Origin: Rhodococcus sp. ABRD24
GTDB lineage: Bacteria > Actinomycetota > Actinomycetes > Mycobacteriales > Mycobacteriaceae
Reading direction: 5' to 3'
Assembly: GCF_004328705.1 (NCBI RefSeq)
Contig: NZ_CP035319.1
Coordinates: 2,728,001-2,792,000, forward strand
DNA: 64,000 nucleotides
A program made the translations under genes and the position numbers. Shown here piece after piece: positions 8,935 through 18,188 of the stretch. A model generated the notes under the pieces. It saw only the letters and a list, made by a program, of their open reading frames with translations, had not been told where the DNA came from and made no database searches. Each line of letters begins with the position of its first letter. Positions within the stretch are counted from its first letter, which is position 1.

Positions 8935-10488
8935 ATGCCTGCTCCGTCCGCAGCGACATTTGCGCGTCTCGCCGATCTCATCGCGATCCCGGACGCCGCT
9001 GACCGTCCGACGCGCTCGATCGTCGAGGCATTCACCGGCCGCGAACTTGCGACCGTTCCGGTCGGTACCGAGGCCGATGCGCTTGCGGCTATCGAGCGGG
9101 CCCGCGTGGCGCAGAAGGCGTGGGCGAAGCGCTCGCCGGTCGAGCGGGCGCAGATCTTCTTCCGCTACCGCGACTTGGTCCTCGAGAACCGCGATGCGCT
9201 GATGGACATGGCGCAGGCCGAGACCGGCAAGTCTCGTGCCTCGGCGCAGGAAGAGGTTCTCGATATCGCGATGACCTCTCGTTTCTATGCGCGGCTCGCT
9301 CCGAAGCTGCTGCGCCCCAAGCGGGTCCAGGGGATGCTGCCAGGCCTGACCAAGACCGTTGTCCGACGTCATCCCAAGGGAGTCGTCGGCGTGATCTCGC
9401 CGTGGAATTACCCGATGACCCTGGCGGTGTCCGACGCGATCGCGGCGCTGCTCGCCGGCAACGCCGTCGTGATCAAGCCGGACAGCCAGACGCCGTACTG
9501 CGCGCTCGCCTGCGCGGAGCTGCTGTACCAGGCGGGTCTTCCTCGTGAGCTGTTCGCGGTGGTGCCCGGTCCCGGATCGGTGGTGGGCACCGCACTGGTC
9601 GAGAACACCGACTACCTCATGTTCACCGGCTCCACCGCTACCGGACAGCTGCTCGCGGAGCAGGCTGGGCGCCGCCTCATCGGCTTCTCCGCCGAGCTCG
9701 GTGGCAAGAACCCGATGATCGTCGCCGCGGGTGCGAATCTGCGCGAGGTCACCGACGCGGGGGTGCGCGCCTGCTTCTCCAACTCCGGCCAGCTGTGCAT
9801 CTCGATCGAGCGGATTTTCGTCGAGGAGTCGATCGCGCCGGAGTTCATCCGCATGTTCGGGGAACGGGTACGCAAGATCAACCTGGCGCCTGGCTATGAA
9901 TTCGGCATCGAGATGGGCAGCCTCGTTTCCGAGGCGCAGGTCAAGACGGTTTCCGGGCATGTCGAAGACGCTGTGGCGAAGGGCGCCACGGTGGTCGCGG
10001 GCGGCAAGGCGCGTCCCGACCTGGGCCCGCTGTTCTACGAGCCGACGGTGCTCACCGGCGTTACCGAGGAAATGGAGTGCTACGCCAACGAGACGTTCGG
10101 ACCTCTGGTATCGATCTACCCGGTCGCCGACGTCGAGGAAGCAATCCGCCGCGCCAATGACACCGAGTACGGCCTCAATGCCAGTGTGTGGGCGGGTAGC
10201 CATGCCGAGGGTGAGGCCATCGCGTCTCGCATCATGGCAGGCACGGTCAACGTCGCTGAAGGCTACGGCCCGGCGTGGGGCAGCACCGCAGCGCCGATGG
10301 GTGGCATGGGCGCCTCCGGGGTGGGTCGACGTCATGGCGAGGACGGGCTGCTCAAATACACCGAGGCGCAGACTGTCGCGACCACGCGTGTGGTCAATCT
10401 CGGTGGCCCGCGTTGGCTTCCGGCCAAGGTGTGGGCCAGGCTCCTGCCGCCGTTCATCAAGGCGATGGGTTACCTTCCGGGGCGTTGA
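8935..10488 (+). CDS. gabD2: Succinate-semialdehyde dehydrogenase (GabD2 type)
   Basis: A 517-residue aldehyde dehydrogenase that oxidises an aldehyde, probably succinate semialdehyde, to the acid with NAD(P)+. The catalytic Cys288 (GQLCIS) and general base Glu254 (AELGGKNP) are present, with the NAD-binding WNYP motif near residue 160. Length and N-terminus match mycobacterial GabD2 (about 518 residues), which decides the ATG at 8935, preceded by AGGGGTG; an earlier in-frame ATG at 8866 would add 23 unlikely residues. Substrate is by family resemblance. It stands alone, upstream of a two-component pair. Confidence 0.87.
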   Translation: MPAPSAATFARLADLIAIPDAADRPTRSIVEAFTGRELATVPVGTEADALAAIERARVAQKAWAKRSPVERAQIFFRYRDLVLENRDALMDMAQAETGKSRASAQEEVLDIAMTSRFYARLAPKLLRPKRVQGMLPGLTKTVVRRHPKGVVGVISPWNYPMTLAVSDAIAALLAGNAVVIKPDSQTPYCALACAELLYQAGLPRELFAVVPGPGSVVGTALVENTDYLMFTGSTATGQLLAEQAGRRLIGFSAELGGKNPMIVAAGANLREVTDAGVRACFSNSGQLCISIERIFVEESIAPEFIRMFGERVRKINLAPGYEFGIEMGSLVSEAQVKTVSGHVEDAVAKGATVVAGGKARPDLGPLFYEPTVLTGVTEEMECYANETFGPLVSIYPVADVEEAIRRANDTEYGLNASVWAGSHAEGEAIASRIMAGTVNVAEGYGPAWGSTAAPMGGMGASGVGRRHGEDGLLKYTEAQTVATTRVVNLGGPRWLPAKVWARLLPPFIKAMGYLPGR

Positions 10489-10583
10489 GCCGGCAGATTC
10501 GAGGCCCGCTGCACGGCGCGCCGTTGATCGTTAGACATGCGTACTGTCACGTCTGATCGGACTTCACTCGTTACTCTCTTCCC

Positions 10584-11240
10584 GTGAACGAAACCACATG
10601 GGTGCGTAGGGCACTGGTCGTCGAAGATCAGCCGCTGATGCGTTCACTGGTCGGCGACGCACTCCGGCATGCCGGATTCGAGGTGGAGCAGCGGTCGTGT
10701 TCTGCCGACGCGCTCGCCGACTTCGACGACATCGACCCGGACGTTCTCATCACCGACATCGACCTCGGGGCGCGGCCCAACGGCATGGAGATGGCGATGA
10801 TCATCCATGCCAGGGCCCCGCACTGCGCGGTGGTGTTCCTGACGAACTATCCGCGGGCCCGTGTCGCTCCGGGTGAGGGCGTCCCCGCTGGATCGGTGTT
10901 CCTCGACAAGGTCTCGCTGGAATCCGTGGAGGATCTGGTGACGGCCGTCGAGTTCGCGCTCACGGAAAAGCCATTGCCGCCGGCGCCCAGGCATGACGAT
11001 CCGGACGCGGTGCTCGAGCGGTTGACGCGTACCCAGCTCGACGTGCTGCGGTGTATCGCGCTCGGCTGGTCCAATGCCGAGATCGCGCGGCGACGGGGTT
11101 CGAGCCTGCGAAGTGTCGAGAAGATGGTGACCCGCACCTTCGATGCCCTCGAGCTGAGCAACAACCCGGAGCTGAACCCGCGGGTCGTCGCCGCACAGCT
11201 GTACGTCCGCCGCTTCGGAACTCCGGCGGAGATCGGTTGA
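10584..11240 (+). CDS. LuxR/NarL-type response regulator
   Basis: A 218-residue regulator with a receiver domain (about residues 8-125) and a C-terminal LuxR-type helix-turn-helix (about 148-195). The acidic pair is Glu14-Asp15, the phosphoacceptor is Asp58 (LITDID) and the conserved lysine is in VFLDKVS near 111. The start is GTG. Its stop overlaps the TTG start of the sensor kinase, so the two are co-translated and form a two-component system. Its stimulus and targets are unknown. Confidence 0.92.
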   Translation: MNETTWVRRALVVEDQPLMRSLVGDALRHAGFEVEQRSCSADALADFDDIDPDVLITDIDLGARPNGMEMAMIIHARAPHCAVVFLTNYPRARVAPGEGVPAGSVFLDKVSLESVEDLVTAVEFALTEKPLPPAPRHDDPDAVLERLTRTQLDVLRCIALGWSNAEIARRRGSSLRSVEKMVTRTFDALELSNNPELNPRVVAAQLYVRRFGTPAEIG

Positions 11241-12976
11241 ACCGACAGTTTCCCTGGCTGACGCGGATCGGCGGCAGCTGCGCCGTCACTCGCTGGTCGT
11301 GGATTCTGACCGCACCGTTCGCGGTCACGGTCATGGGTAGCTACACCACTGCTCAGAGTCCTCGCGACTGGCCCGAGTACTTCGGGGTCGCGGTGGTCGT
11401 GCACATGATCGTCGGTGGCGGGCTGTTGATTGCATGGCTCACCGTGCTGCGCGGCAACCGGATCCGGCCGCGTCCCGCCGTGTCGATCGCCGTCTTCGCC
11501 GTGCTCGGCGCATGCCGACCGTTCCTGCTGGATGCGCTGCTGAGCTTCCAGGGCCTGCCGACCGACCTCCGGCCGACGCTGATCCGCGTGATCATCAACG
11601 TGTCGACGGCAGTGGTTTCGTTGTCGCTCATCGCGATTCTCGTCGACGCCATCCGTGAACACAACGCGATGATGCAACGGTTGCGGGCCGCGCAGGCAGC
11701 GCTCGATCAGCAGCGCAGAATCGACGAGAAGTACCTCGCGGGTCTCGGACGGGAATGCGCCGACGAGCTGGCCGGACAGATCCGCTCCGCTCTCGATGCC
11801 GCGGACCGAACTTCGCTCGAACCCGAGCGGGCGTCACGGCTGCTGCGCGGGATCTCGGAGGAGATCGTCCGCCCCATGAGCCACGCGCTGTTCCAGGACG
11901 TCACTCCGCTGCCTCAACCGGCCGTGACGCCCGCGGTACTGACCCGACGCGAGCGCCTGGCGGACATGATGCAGGCGGTGGAACCAGCTCCGCTCGTCCT
12001 GCCGGCGCTGTTGTACACCTCGCTGATCATGACGTTCCTGTTCACGAATTACGGGTTCCGCGATGCGGCACTCCAGATCGTGCTCGGCGCCGTGGTGTCG
12101 ATGTTCGGAAGCTGGGTCGTCCAGCGCACGGCGTCGCGAATTCCGGTCGCCGCCCGGCGCATCGGCTTCATGGCAGTGGCGTACGTCGTCGTCGCTGCCG
12201 CGACCGCCTCTGTGTTCTGGGTGATCCTCGGCGGCGTCGGATACCCGCCGGCCTTCGTCCTTCCCGGCATTGCTTTCTACCCCTTCTCCGCGCTCGCCAT
12301 CTGCTTCATCCGGGCTGCGACCGCGCAGCGTGCGCTGGAGGAGCAGCAACTCGCGACGGCGCTCGGCGAGCAGAGCCGTCTCGCGGCGGAGGTGCACGGG
12401 CAGGTGGTGTCGGCTCGGCGGCGGCTGGCGCACGTTCTGCATTCGTCGGTGCAGGGCGAGCTGGTGGCCGCGGCACTCCTCATGCACACGTCAGCCAGTG
12501 CCGCCGGTACCTCCGTCGATCAGCCGTCCGTCGACGCAGCCGTCGGCGAGCTGATCGACCGTATCTTGCGTGAGGTGGCCGAGGACGAGTCGCGGCCGAC
12601 GATCCCGAGAGCCGAAGCCAAGCAGCAGATCACCGAGTTGATCGGCATGTGGTCCGCTGCCGTGCCGATGGTGACGGACATCGACGAGGCGGTCTGGCCG
12701 TTACTGTCGGCCAGCCCCGTCCGCCTCGAGCATGCAGTCGACGTGTTGTCCGAGGGCTTCACGAATGCCATCCGGCACGGATCGGGCGGTCCGTTACACG
12801 TGTCGATGCGGGTGGATCCGCGGACATCGTTGATCTGCATAGGAATTCGATCACCCGGCCAGATCGCGCGAGATCGTGGTGTGGGGCTGGGGCTGGCCTC
12901 GTTGTCGAACTCGGTGGGGGCGGCGGAACTCGTTCAGGAGCCCGATTCGGTGTTGCTGTCCGTCCGGCTCGATTGA
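11237..12976 (+). CDS. Membrane sensor histidine kinase
   Basis: A 579-residue partner of the response regulator. The start is a TTG at 11237 overlapping the regulator stop; the longer open frame upstream lies over the regulator gene and is not real. It has two membrane blocks (about residues 15-140 and 255-370), with a predicted helical linker between them. A HisKA_3-like helix with His402 (AHVLHSSVQ) follows, then an HATPase domain with Asn510 (EGFTNAIRHG) and a GVGLGLASL box. The doubled membrane domain and the unusual H-box separate it from common NarX-like kinases. The signal is unknown. Confidence 0.88.
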   Translation: MNRQFPWLTRIGGSCAVTRWSWILTAPFAVTVMGSYTTAQSPRDWPEYFGVAVVVHMIVGGGLLIAWLTVLRGNRIRPRPAVSIAVFAVLGACRPFLLDALLSFQGLPTDLRPTLIRVIINVSTAVVSLSLIAILVDAIREHNAMMQRLRAAQAALDQQRRIDEKYLAGLGRECADELAGQIRSALDAADRTSLEPERASRLLRGISEEIVRPMSHALFQDVTPLPQPAVTPAVLTRRERLADMMQAVEPAPLVLPALLYTSLIMTFLFTNYGFRDAALQIVLGAVVSMFGSWVVQRTASRIPVAARRIGFMAVAYVVVAAATASVFWVILGGVGYPPAFVLPGIAFYPFSALAICFIRAATAQRALEEQQLATALGEQSRLAAEVHGQVVSARRRLAHVLHSSVQGELVAAALLMHTSASAAGTSVDQPSVDAAVGELIDRILREVAEDESRPTIPRAEAKQQITELIGMWSAAVPMVTDIDEAVWPLLSASPVRLEHAVDVLSEGFTNAIRHGSGGPLHVSMRVDPRTSLICIGIRSPGQIARDRGVGLGLASLSNSVGAAELVQEPDSVLLSVRLD

Positions 12977-13134
12977 CCGGCGCCGGCTCCTCCGTGCAGC
13001 GATGTCGCAATACCCGAACATCTGGGACGAACCTGGCACTGACCTTCATATCGTTGCTCTCGGATGCCGACGATAGTCTCCGCACTGTTCGTCAGCTTCC
13101 GCATTCGATACGAACGAAGGAAGGGTGAGTCGAA

Positions 13135-13809
13135 ATGGAATCCACAGTGGCTCATCTGGTTCCGTTGGGAATCGGAATGATCATCAGCCCGATTCCACTC
13201 GCGGCCATCATCGCGATCGTGCTCTCTGCCCGGGCCCGGACGAACGCGATGACGTTCACGGCCGTGGCGATCGCGGGGTCGGCGGTGATCACCATCGTGA
13301 CAGCGCTGACGAGCAGGTCCGATCTGGACGCCACTGGAGCAGCGCACCCGACTCAGGTGGTGTTCGCCTCGGTCTTCGGCTCTGCCTTCCTGGTGATGGC
13401 GTATCTGAGCTGGCGGAGCCGGCCGAAGAACGGCGCCGCCGCAGTGATGCCCTCGTGGATGGCCCAGATCGACTCCATGACTGCCGGCCGGGTCGCAGTA
13501 CTGAGCCTGCTGCTGACGGTCCCGAATGCGAAGAGCCTGCCGATCGAGCTCAAGGCTGGCACGCTGATCGGTGAAGCGCATCTTGCTGTGCCGCAGTTGA
13601 TCCTCCTCGGATTCGGGTTCGCCGTCCTCGGCGGACTGGGCCTGATCGTCCTCACCATTCTCGCGGCTGTGCCATCGAAGCGGGTCACCGCTGCGCTCGG
13701 CATCGTCAAGGACGAACTGGTCCGCCACAACGCCGCCATCATGACCGTTCTCTTTCTGATGCTGGCAGCCCTACAGGTCTCTCATGTGATTTCCGCGCTC
13801 AACGCGTAG
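13135..13809 (+). CDS. Sap/GAP-family membrane exporter protein
   Basis: A 224-residue protein with six hydrophobic segments, starting LVPLGIGMIISPIPLAAII. This pattern is that of the Sap (sulfolipid-addressing)/GAP family, whose mycobacterial members help export glycopeptidolipids and sulfolipids to the outer membrane. GGAAGG stands about 10 nt before the ATG. No lipid-biosynthesis gene is adjacent, so the cargo is unknown. Family assignment rests on topology and the N-terminal motif. Confidence 0.8.
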   Translation: MESTVAHLVPLGIGMIISPIPLAAIIAIVLSARARTNAMTFTAVAIAGSAVITIVTALTSRSDLDATGAAHPTQVVFASVFGSAFLVMAYLSWRSRPKNGAAAVMPSWMAQIDSMTAGRVAVLSLLLTVPNAKSLPIELKAGTLIGEAHLAVPQLILLGFGFAVLGGLGLIVLTILAAVPSKRVTAALGIVKDELVRHNAAIMTVLFLMLAALQVSHVISALNA

Positions 13810-13839
13810 CCGTCCCAATCGATTCGAAGGAGGAACCCG

Positions 13840-15399
13840 ATGACTCTCACCGGCAACAACACCGACACCGTGCCCGTCGTCCAAACCAGCTACGGACCGG
13901 TGCGCGGCACGATCGACGGCCCCGTCGCCGTGTGGAAGGGAATCCGCTTCGCGGCCGCACCGACCGGTGGCCGGCGGTTCCAGGCCCCCGTCGCACCCGA
14001 GCCGTGGACCGACATCTTCGAGGCGAACCGCTTCGGCCCAGTCTGCCCGCAGAGCCCGATGCCGGGGATGCCGCTCGGCGTCGATATCCAGAAGCACGAA
14101 GACTGCCTCTCACTCAACGTCTGGTCGCCGGGAAGCCTCGACAAGCCGAAGCCGGTCATGGTGTGGATTCACGGAGGCGCGTACTTCCGCGGGGCGTCGA
14201 GTCAGCCGCTGTACGACGGCCGGTCGCTCGCCGAGAACGGTGACGTTGTCGTGGTCACGATGAACTATCGTCTCGGCGTCCTCGGGTTCGTCGACTTCTC
14301 GTCGCTGAACACCGAAGAGCACCGGTTCGATCCGAACGTCGCGCTGCAGGACATGATTGCCGCGCTGCGCTGGGTGCGGGACAACATCACCGCCTTCGGC
14401 GGTGATCCGGACAGCGTCACCCTGTTCGGGGAATCGGCTGGCGGCGGCGCGGTGACCACGCTGATGACAATGCCTTCGGCGCGGGGGCTCTTCCACCGCG
14501 CGATCGCGGAGAGCTCCCCGGCCACCTCGGTGTACAACTCGGAGCGAGCAGCTCATGTTGCGAATACCTTCCTCGAGATCCTCGGCGGCGCAGACGATCC
14601 CGTCGAGCGTCTGCTGACGGCGACCTCGGACGAACTGCTGACGGCGTCGGACGCGTTGTTCGCCCGCATCCCCAGTGAGACCCCCGGTACGTTGGCGTTC
14701 GGCCCGATCGTCGACGGCGAGCTGGTGCCGGACTATCCGGTGAATGCATTCTGGAACGGCACCGCGATGCGGATCCCGCTGCTCATCGGCACCAACAAGG
14801 ACGAGTCGTCGCTGTTCCAGATCATGAAGAGCCCACTCATGCCGGTCGATCCCGCCGTCATCCGGGCGATGTTCGACGAGATTGCCGCCGAGCACCCCGA
14901 TCTGGAGCTACCCGATCAGGCGCGCATCGAATCGGCCTACTCGGGTCTGGCCACCAAGAGTGATGCGATGGGGTTGACTCGGGACTTCGGGTTTCGGCTG
15001 CCCACGCTGTGGATCGTGGAGGCGCACAGCCAGTACGCCCCCACTTGGCTGTACCGCTTCGATTACGCGACGCCGATGCTCAAGGCGTTGAAGATCGGCG
15101 CGACCCACGCGACCGAACTGCCATACGTATTCGGCAACATTGCGCATGGGCCCAAGGAGATCACCTACAAGCTCGGCGGCCTGTCCACGGGCCGGAAGGT
15201 GTCGGCGCGCATGCAGCAGCGGTGGCTCGCCTTCGCGAAGTACGCTGTGCCGGTCGGCCTCGACGGTGAGCCGCAATGGGACGCATACAACAGGGAGAAT
15301 CGGGCCACGCTGGTGATCGACAAACACGACACCGTCGTCAGGGATCTCGACGGGCCGCTGCGCGAGGCCTGGGGCGAGCAGGTCATCGCCTTCACCTGA
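13840..15399 (+). CDS. Type B carboxylesterase (para-nitrobenzyl esterase-like)
   Basis: A 519-residue alpha/beta-hydrolase. The nucleophile elbow FGESAGG places the catalytic Ser at residue 199; the oxyanion hole is in WIHGGAYFRG, and the acid and histidine lie in NKDESS and ATHATELPY. It hydrolyses carboxylic esters in the cytosol, and no signal peptide is visible. It follows the Sap/GAP gene by 30 bases with GAAGGAGG in front, so the two may be co-transcribed. The natural substrate cannot be told. Confidence 0.92.
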   Translation: MTLTGNNTDTVPVVQTSYGPVRGTIDGPVAVWKGIRFAAAPTGGRRFQAPVAPEPWTDIFEANRFGPVCPQSPMPGMPLGVDIQKHEDCLSLNVWSPGSLDKPKPVMVWIHGGAYFRGASSQPLYDGRSLAENGDVVVVTMNYRLGVLGFVDFSSLNTEEHRFDPNVALQDMIAALRWVRDNITAFGGDPDSVTLFGESAGGGAVTTLMTMPSARGLFHRAIAESSPATSVYNSERAAHVANTFLEILGGADDPVERLLTATSDELLTASDALFARIPSETPGTLAFGPIVDGELVPDYPVNAFWNGTAMRIPLLIGTNKDESSLFQIMKSPLMPVDPAVIRAMFDEIAAEHPDLELPDQARIESAYSGLATKSDAMGLTRDFGFRLPTLWIVEAHSQYAPTWLYRFDYATPMLKALKIGATHATELPYVFGNIAHGPKEITYKLGGLSTGRKVSARMQQRWLAFAKYAVPVGLDGEPQWDAYNRENRATLVIDKHDTVVRDLDGPLREAWGEQVIAFT

Positions 15400-15571
15400 G
15401 TTGCGCTCGTGGCTCAGTTGCCGATGGGGTCCAAGTACCCCGGAGGCCTCAACCGAAAGTTTGAATTGCCCGATTCGCGGTCGGCATCCGTCACTGTCGC
15501 GCGTTTCCTCTGATGGAATCGCGGGAGCGTCGACAGATGGCGCGCCGCACAGCCGGAGGAAAGGCGTAGTG

Positions 15572-17203
15572 ATGAGCGTGGATACGACCGAGACCGAACC
15601 CCGAGTGGGGCGGCGGGACTGGATAGGGCTGGGGGTTCTGGCCGCCGGTCTGTCGCTCATCGTCGTGGACGGCACGATCGTCAACGTTTCGCTGCCGGTG
15701 ATCATCGACCAGCTGAACCTGGACCTCACCGATGCGCAGTGGATCAACAGCATCTACGCAGTGGTGTTCGCGGCGTTGCTACTCACCGCTGGCCGACTCG
15801 GCGACCGATTGGGCCGCCGGTTGCTTTTCATCGTCGGTGTCGTCGTGTTCATCGGCGGCAGCCTGCTCGCTGCCGCGTCGGACAGTTCCACCGCGCTGAT
15901 CGTCGCCCGCCTCGTACAGGGTGTCGGCGGCGCGCTGGTGCTGCCGTGCACGCTGTCGACGGTCAATGCGACGTTCCGCGGGAAGGACCGGGCCATAGCG
16001 TTCGGCGTGTGGGGCGCCGTGATCTCCGGCATGGCGGCCGTCGGCCCGCTACTCGGCGGCTGGCTCACCACGTCGTTCACGTGGCCGTGGATCTTCCTGG
16101 TCAACGTCCCGATCGGCATCCTCGTCATCATCGGCGCCGTGCTCACGGTCCCGGAGACGCGGGCGAAGATCACCGTTCCCGGCCTCGACGTCGTCGGTCT
16201 GCTGCTCAGCGTGATCGGGTTCGGTGCGTTGATCTTCGCACTGATCGAGGGGCAGACCATCGGTTGGTGGACACCGATCGCGGACCTCAACGTCTTCGGT
16301 GCGACGTGGCCGGAGACCGCGGCGATCTCCGCGACTCCTGTCATTGCCGCGATCGGTGTGGCGGCGCTGGTGGCGTTCGTGGTGTGGGAGCGGCACCGGG
16401 CGCGAATCGCTCACTCGGCGATCTTGGACCTGGCGCTGTTCCGCTTCCGCACGTTCAGCTGGGGCAACTTCACCGCGATGAGTGTCGCGATCGGCGAGTT
16501 CGGCCTGCTGCTGGTCCTGCCGCTGTTCTTGGTGAATGCTATGGGGCTCAGTACCCTCGGCGCCGGTTGCGTGCTCGCGGTGATGGCCGCCGGTGCGTTC
16601 ATGTCGGGTGCTGCAGCTCGCCACGTGACGGCGAAGTTCGGGGCGCCGCGCACCGTCATGCTCGGCTTGGCGCTCGAGGTTGTCGGTGTGCTGGCATTCG
16701 CGCTGTACCTGCGCCCGACCTCGCCGACGTGGCTGTTGGCGCTGCTGCTCGCCATCTACGGACTGGGCCTGGGGCTGGCGTCGGCACAGCTCACCGGCAC
16801 GGTCCTGGTCGACATTCCCACCGACGAGTCCGGGCAGGGATCGGCGACGCAGAGCACTGTCCGGCAGCTGGGCGCCGCGCTCGGCACCGCGATTCTCGGT
16901 ACCGTGCTTTCGCTCGGGCTCGCGCACAGCCTCACCGACCGGCTCGAACCGGTCGCGTTGCCGCCGCAGGTTTCGTCGCAGCTGGTGAACGCCACCCGTG
17001 ACTCGGCCGGCGGTACGATCCCGTCGATCCGCGATCAGGGTGACCACGGCCGACTCGGCACCGCCGGGCCGGAGACGGCGGAAGCGCTGTCCGACGGATT
17101 TGCCGACGCGACCCGCTGGTCGCTGCTCGTCGCCGCCGGATTCCTGCTCGCCGGTCTCGGCACCGCGACACAGCTGCAGCCGCGGACTCGCGAGAAGGTC
17201 TAG
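15572..17203 (+). CDS. MFS drug exporter (DHA2, 14-TM EmrB/QacA type)
   Basis: A 543-residue transporter with about 14 membrane helices. Motif A appears as GRLGDRLGRR (about residues 74-83), and the helix-1 segment has the VDGTIVNVSLP signature of DHA2 exporters. GGAGGAAAG precedes the ATG at 15572; an adjoining GTG at 15569 is equally in frame. The open frame extends further upstream without coding character. It should expel hydrophobic compounds in exchange for protons. No dedicated regulator is adjacent. Confidence 0.9.
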   Translation: MSVDTTETEPRVGRRDWIGLGVLAAGLSLIVVDGTIVNVSLPVIIDQLNLDLTDAQWINSIYAVVFAALLLTAGRLGDRLGRRLLFIVGVVVFIGGSLLAAASDSSTALIVARLVQGVGGALVLPCTLSTVNATFRGKDRAIAFGVWGAVISGMAAVGPLLGGWLTTSFTWPWIFLVNVPIGILVIIGAVLTVPETRAKITVPGLDVVGLLLSVIGFGALIFALIEGQTIGWWTPIADLNVFGATWPETAAISATPVIAAIGVAALVAFVVWERHRARIAHSAILDLALFRFRTFSWGNFTAMSVAIGEFGLLLVLPLFLVNAMGLSTLGAGCVLAVMAAGAFMSGAAARHVTAKFGAPRTVMLGLALEVVGVLAFALYLRPTSPTWLLALLLAIYGLGLGLASAQLTGTVLVDIPTDESGQGSATQSTVRQLGAALGTAILGTVLSLGLAHSLTDRLEPVALPPQVSSQLVNATRDSAGGTIPSIRDQGDHGRLGTAGPETAEALSDGFADATRWSLLVAAGFLLAGLGTATQLQPRTREKV

Positions 17204-17384
17204 TGGGCAAACGAATCCGTGACGGGAACTGGGGCGGGGAACCGGTTCGCCGCTCCGGCTCCGTCAATTGACGGATGCCCGATTCGATGCGATCCGAAAG
17301 AGTGGGTCGACCGGCCGATTGCAGTCACTCAGGAGTGCTCTTAGCGTGGGAAACCATTATCCGGCAAAGACTTCGAGGAGCATC

Positions 17385-18158
17385 ATGATCGATCTGTCAG
17401 GCAAGGTCGCGTTCGTCACCGGCGGGTCCTCCGGGATCGGGCGGGCGATCGCCTACACTCTCGCCCAGGTGGGTGCACACCTCGTGATCGCGGACCTCAC
17501 CGAAAGCGCACGCGAGGGTGGCCCCACCACTGGCGAGCTCATCGTGGCGGATGGTGGTTCGGCCGAGCATGTGCTGCTCGATGTTTCGGACAGTGCGCAG
17601 GTATCGCGTGTCGTTGCCGACGTCTCGACCCGCCTCGGCGGCATCGACATACTGGTCAACAACGCGGGAGTGCTCGTCTCGGGCACCGTCGTGGAGACGG
17701 ACGACGAGACGTGGCGTCGGCAGATGTCGGTGAACGTCGATGGCACCTTCCATTGCACCCGCGAGGTGATCCGCCAACTGCTCGCACTCGACCGCCCGGG
17801 CAAGGTCGTCAACATCAGCTCGATCAGCGGACTACGCGGGAACCCCGGCTTTGCGGCGTACTGCGCCTCGAAGGGGGCGATCGTCAACTTCACTCGGCAG
17901 GTCGCGCTCGATTATGCGGCGCACGGCATCAACGTGAACGCGGTGGCACCCGGGTTCGTGACGACGGAGATGACCGCGCTGTACGACGACCAGACCCGCG
18001 ACGCGTTGTCGGCCCAGACCCCACGGGGCCGGTGGGCGACCGCACAGGACATCGCGAACGCGGTGCTGTTCCTCGCGTCCCCACTCGCTGATCACATCGT
18101 CGGCGAGAACCTGCTGGTGGACGGCGGCTGGACGATCGGAACGCCGGTCCAGCTATGA
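17385..18158 (+). CDS. Short-chain dehydrogenase/reductase
   Basis: A 257-residue Rossmann-fold oxidoreductase with cofactor motif TGGSSGIG (residues 13-20), NNAG, and the catalytic pair Tyr159/Lys163 (YCASK). CGAGGAG precedes the ATG at 17385, which starts the canonical N-terminus; the frame is open for 39 more codons upstream. It converges on a LuxR regulator gene and sits beside the microcompartment region, so a role in alcohol/ketone conversion there is possible, but the compartment operon encodes its own SDR. Cofactor and substrate are not determined. Confidence 0.88.
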   Translation: MIDLSGKVAFVTGGSSGIGRAIAYTLAQVGAHLVIADLTESAREGGPTTGELIVADGGSAEHVLLDVSDSAQVSRVVADVSTRLGGIDILVNNAGVLVSGTVVETDDETWRRQMSVNVDGTFHCTREVIRQLLALDRPGKVVNISSISGLRGNPGFAAYCASKGAIVNFTRQVALDYAAHGINVNAVAPGFVTTEMTALYDDQTRDALSAQTPRGRWATAQDIANAVLFLASPLADHIVGENLLVDGGWTIGTPVQL

Positions 18159-18188
18159 GTCGGATCGCGACGACCGCGTGAGCCCTCC

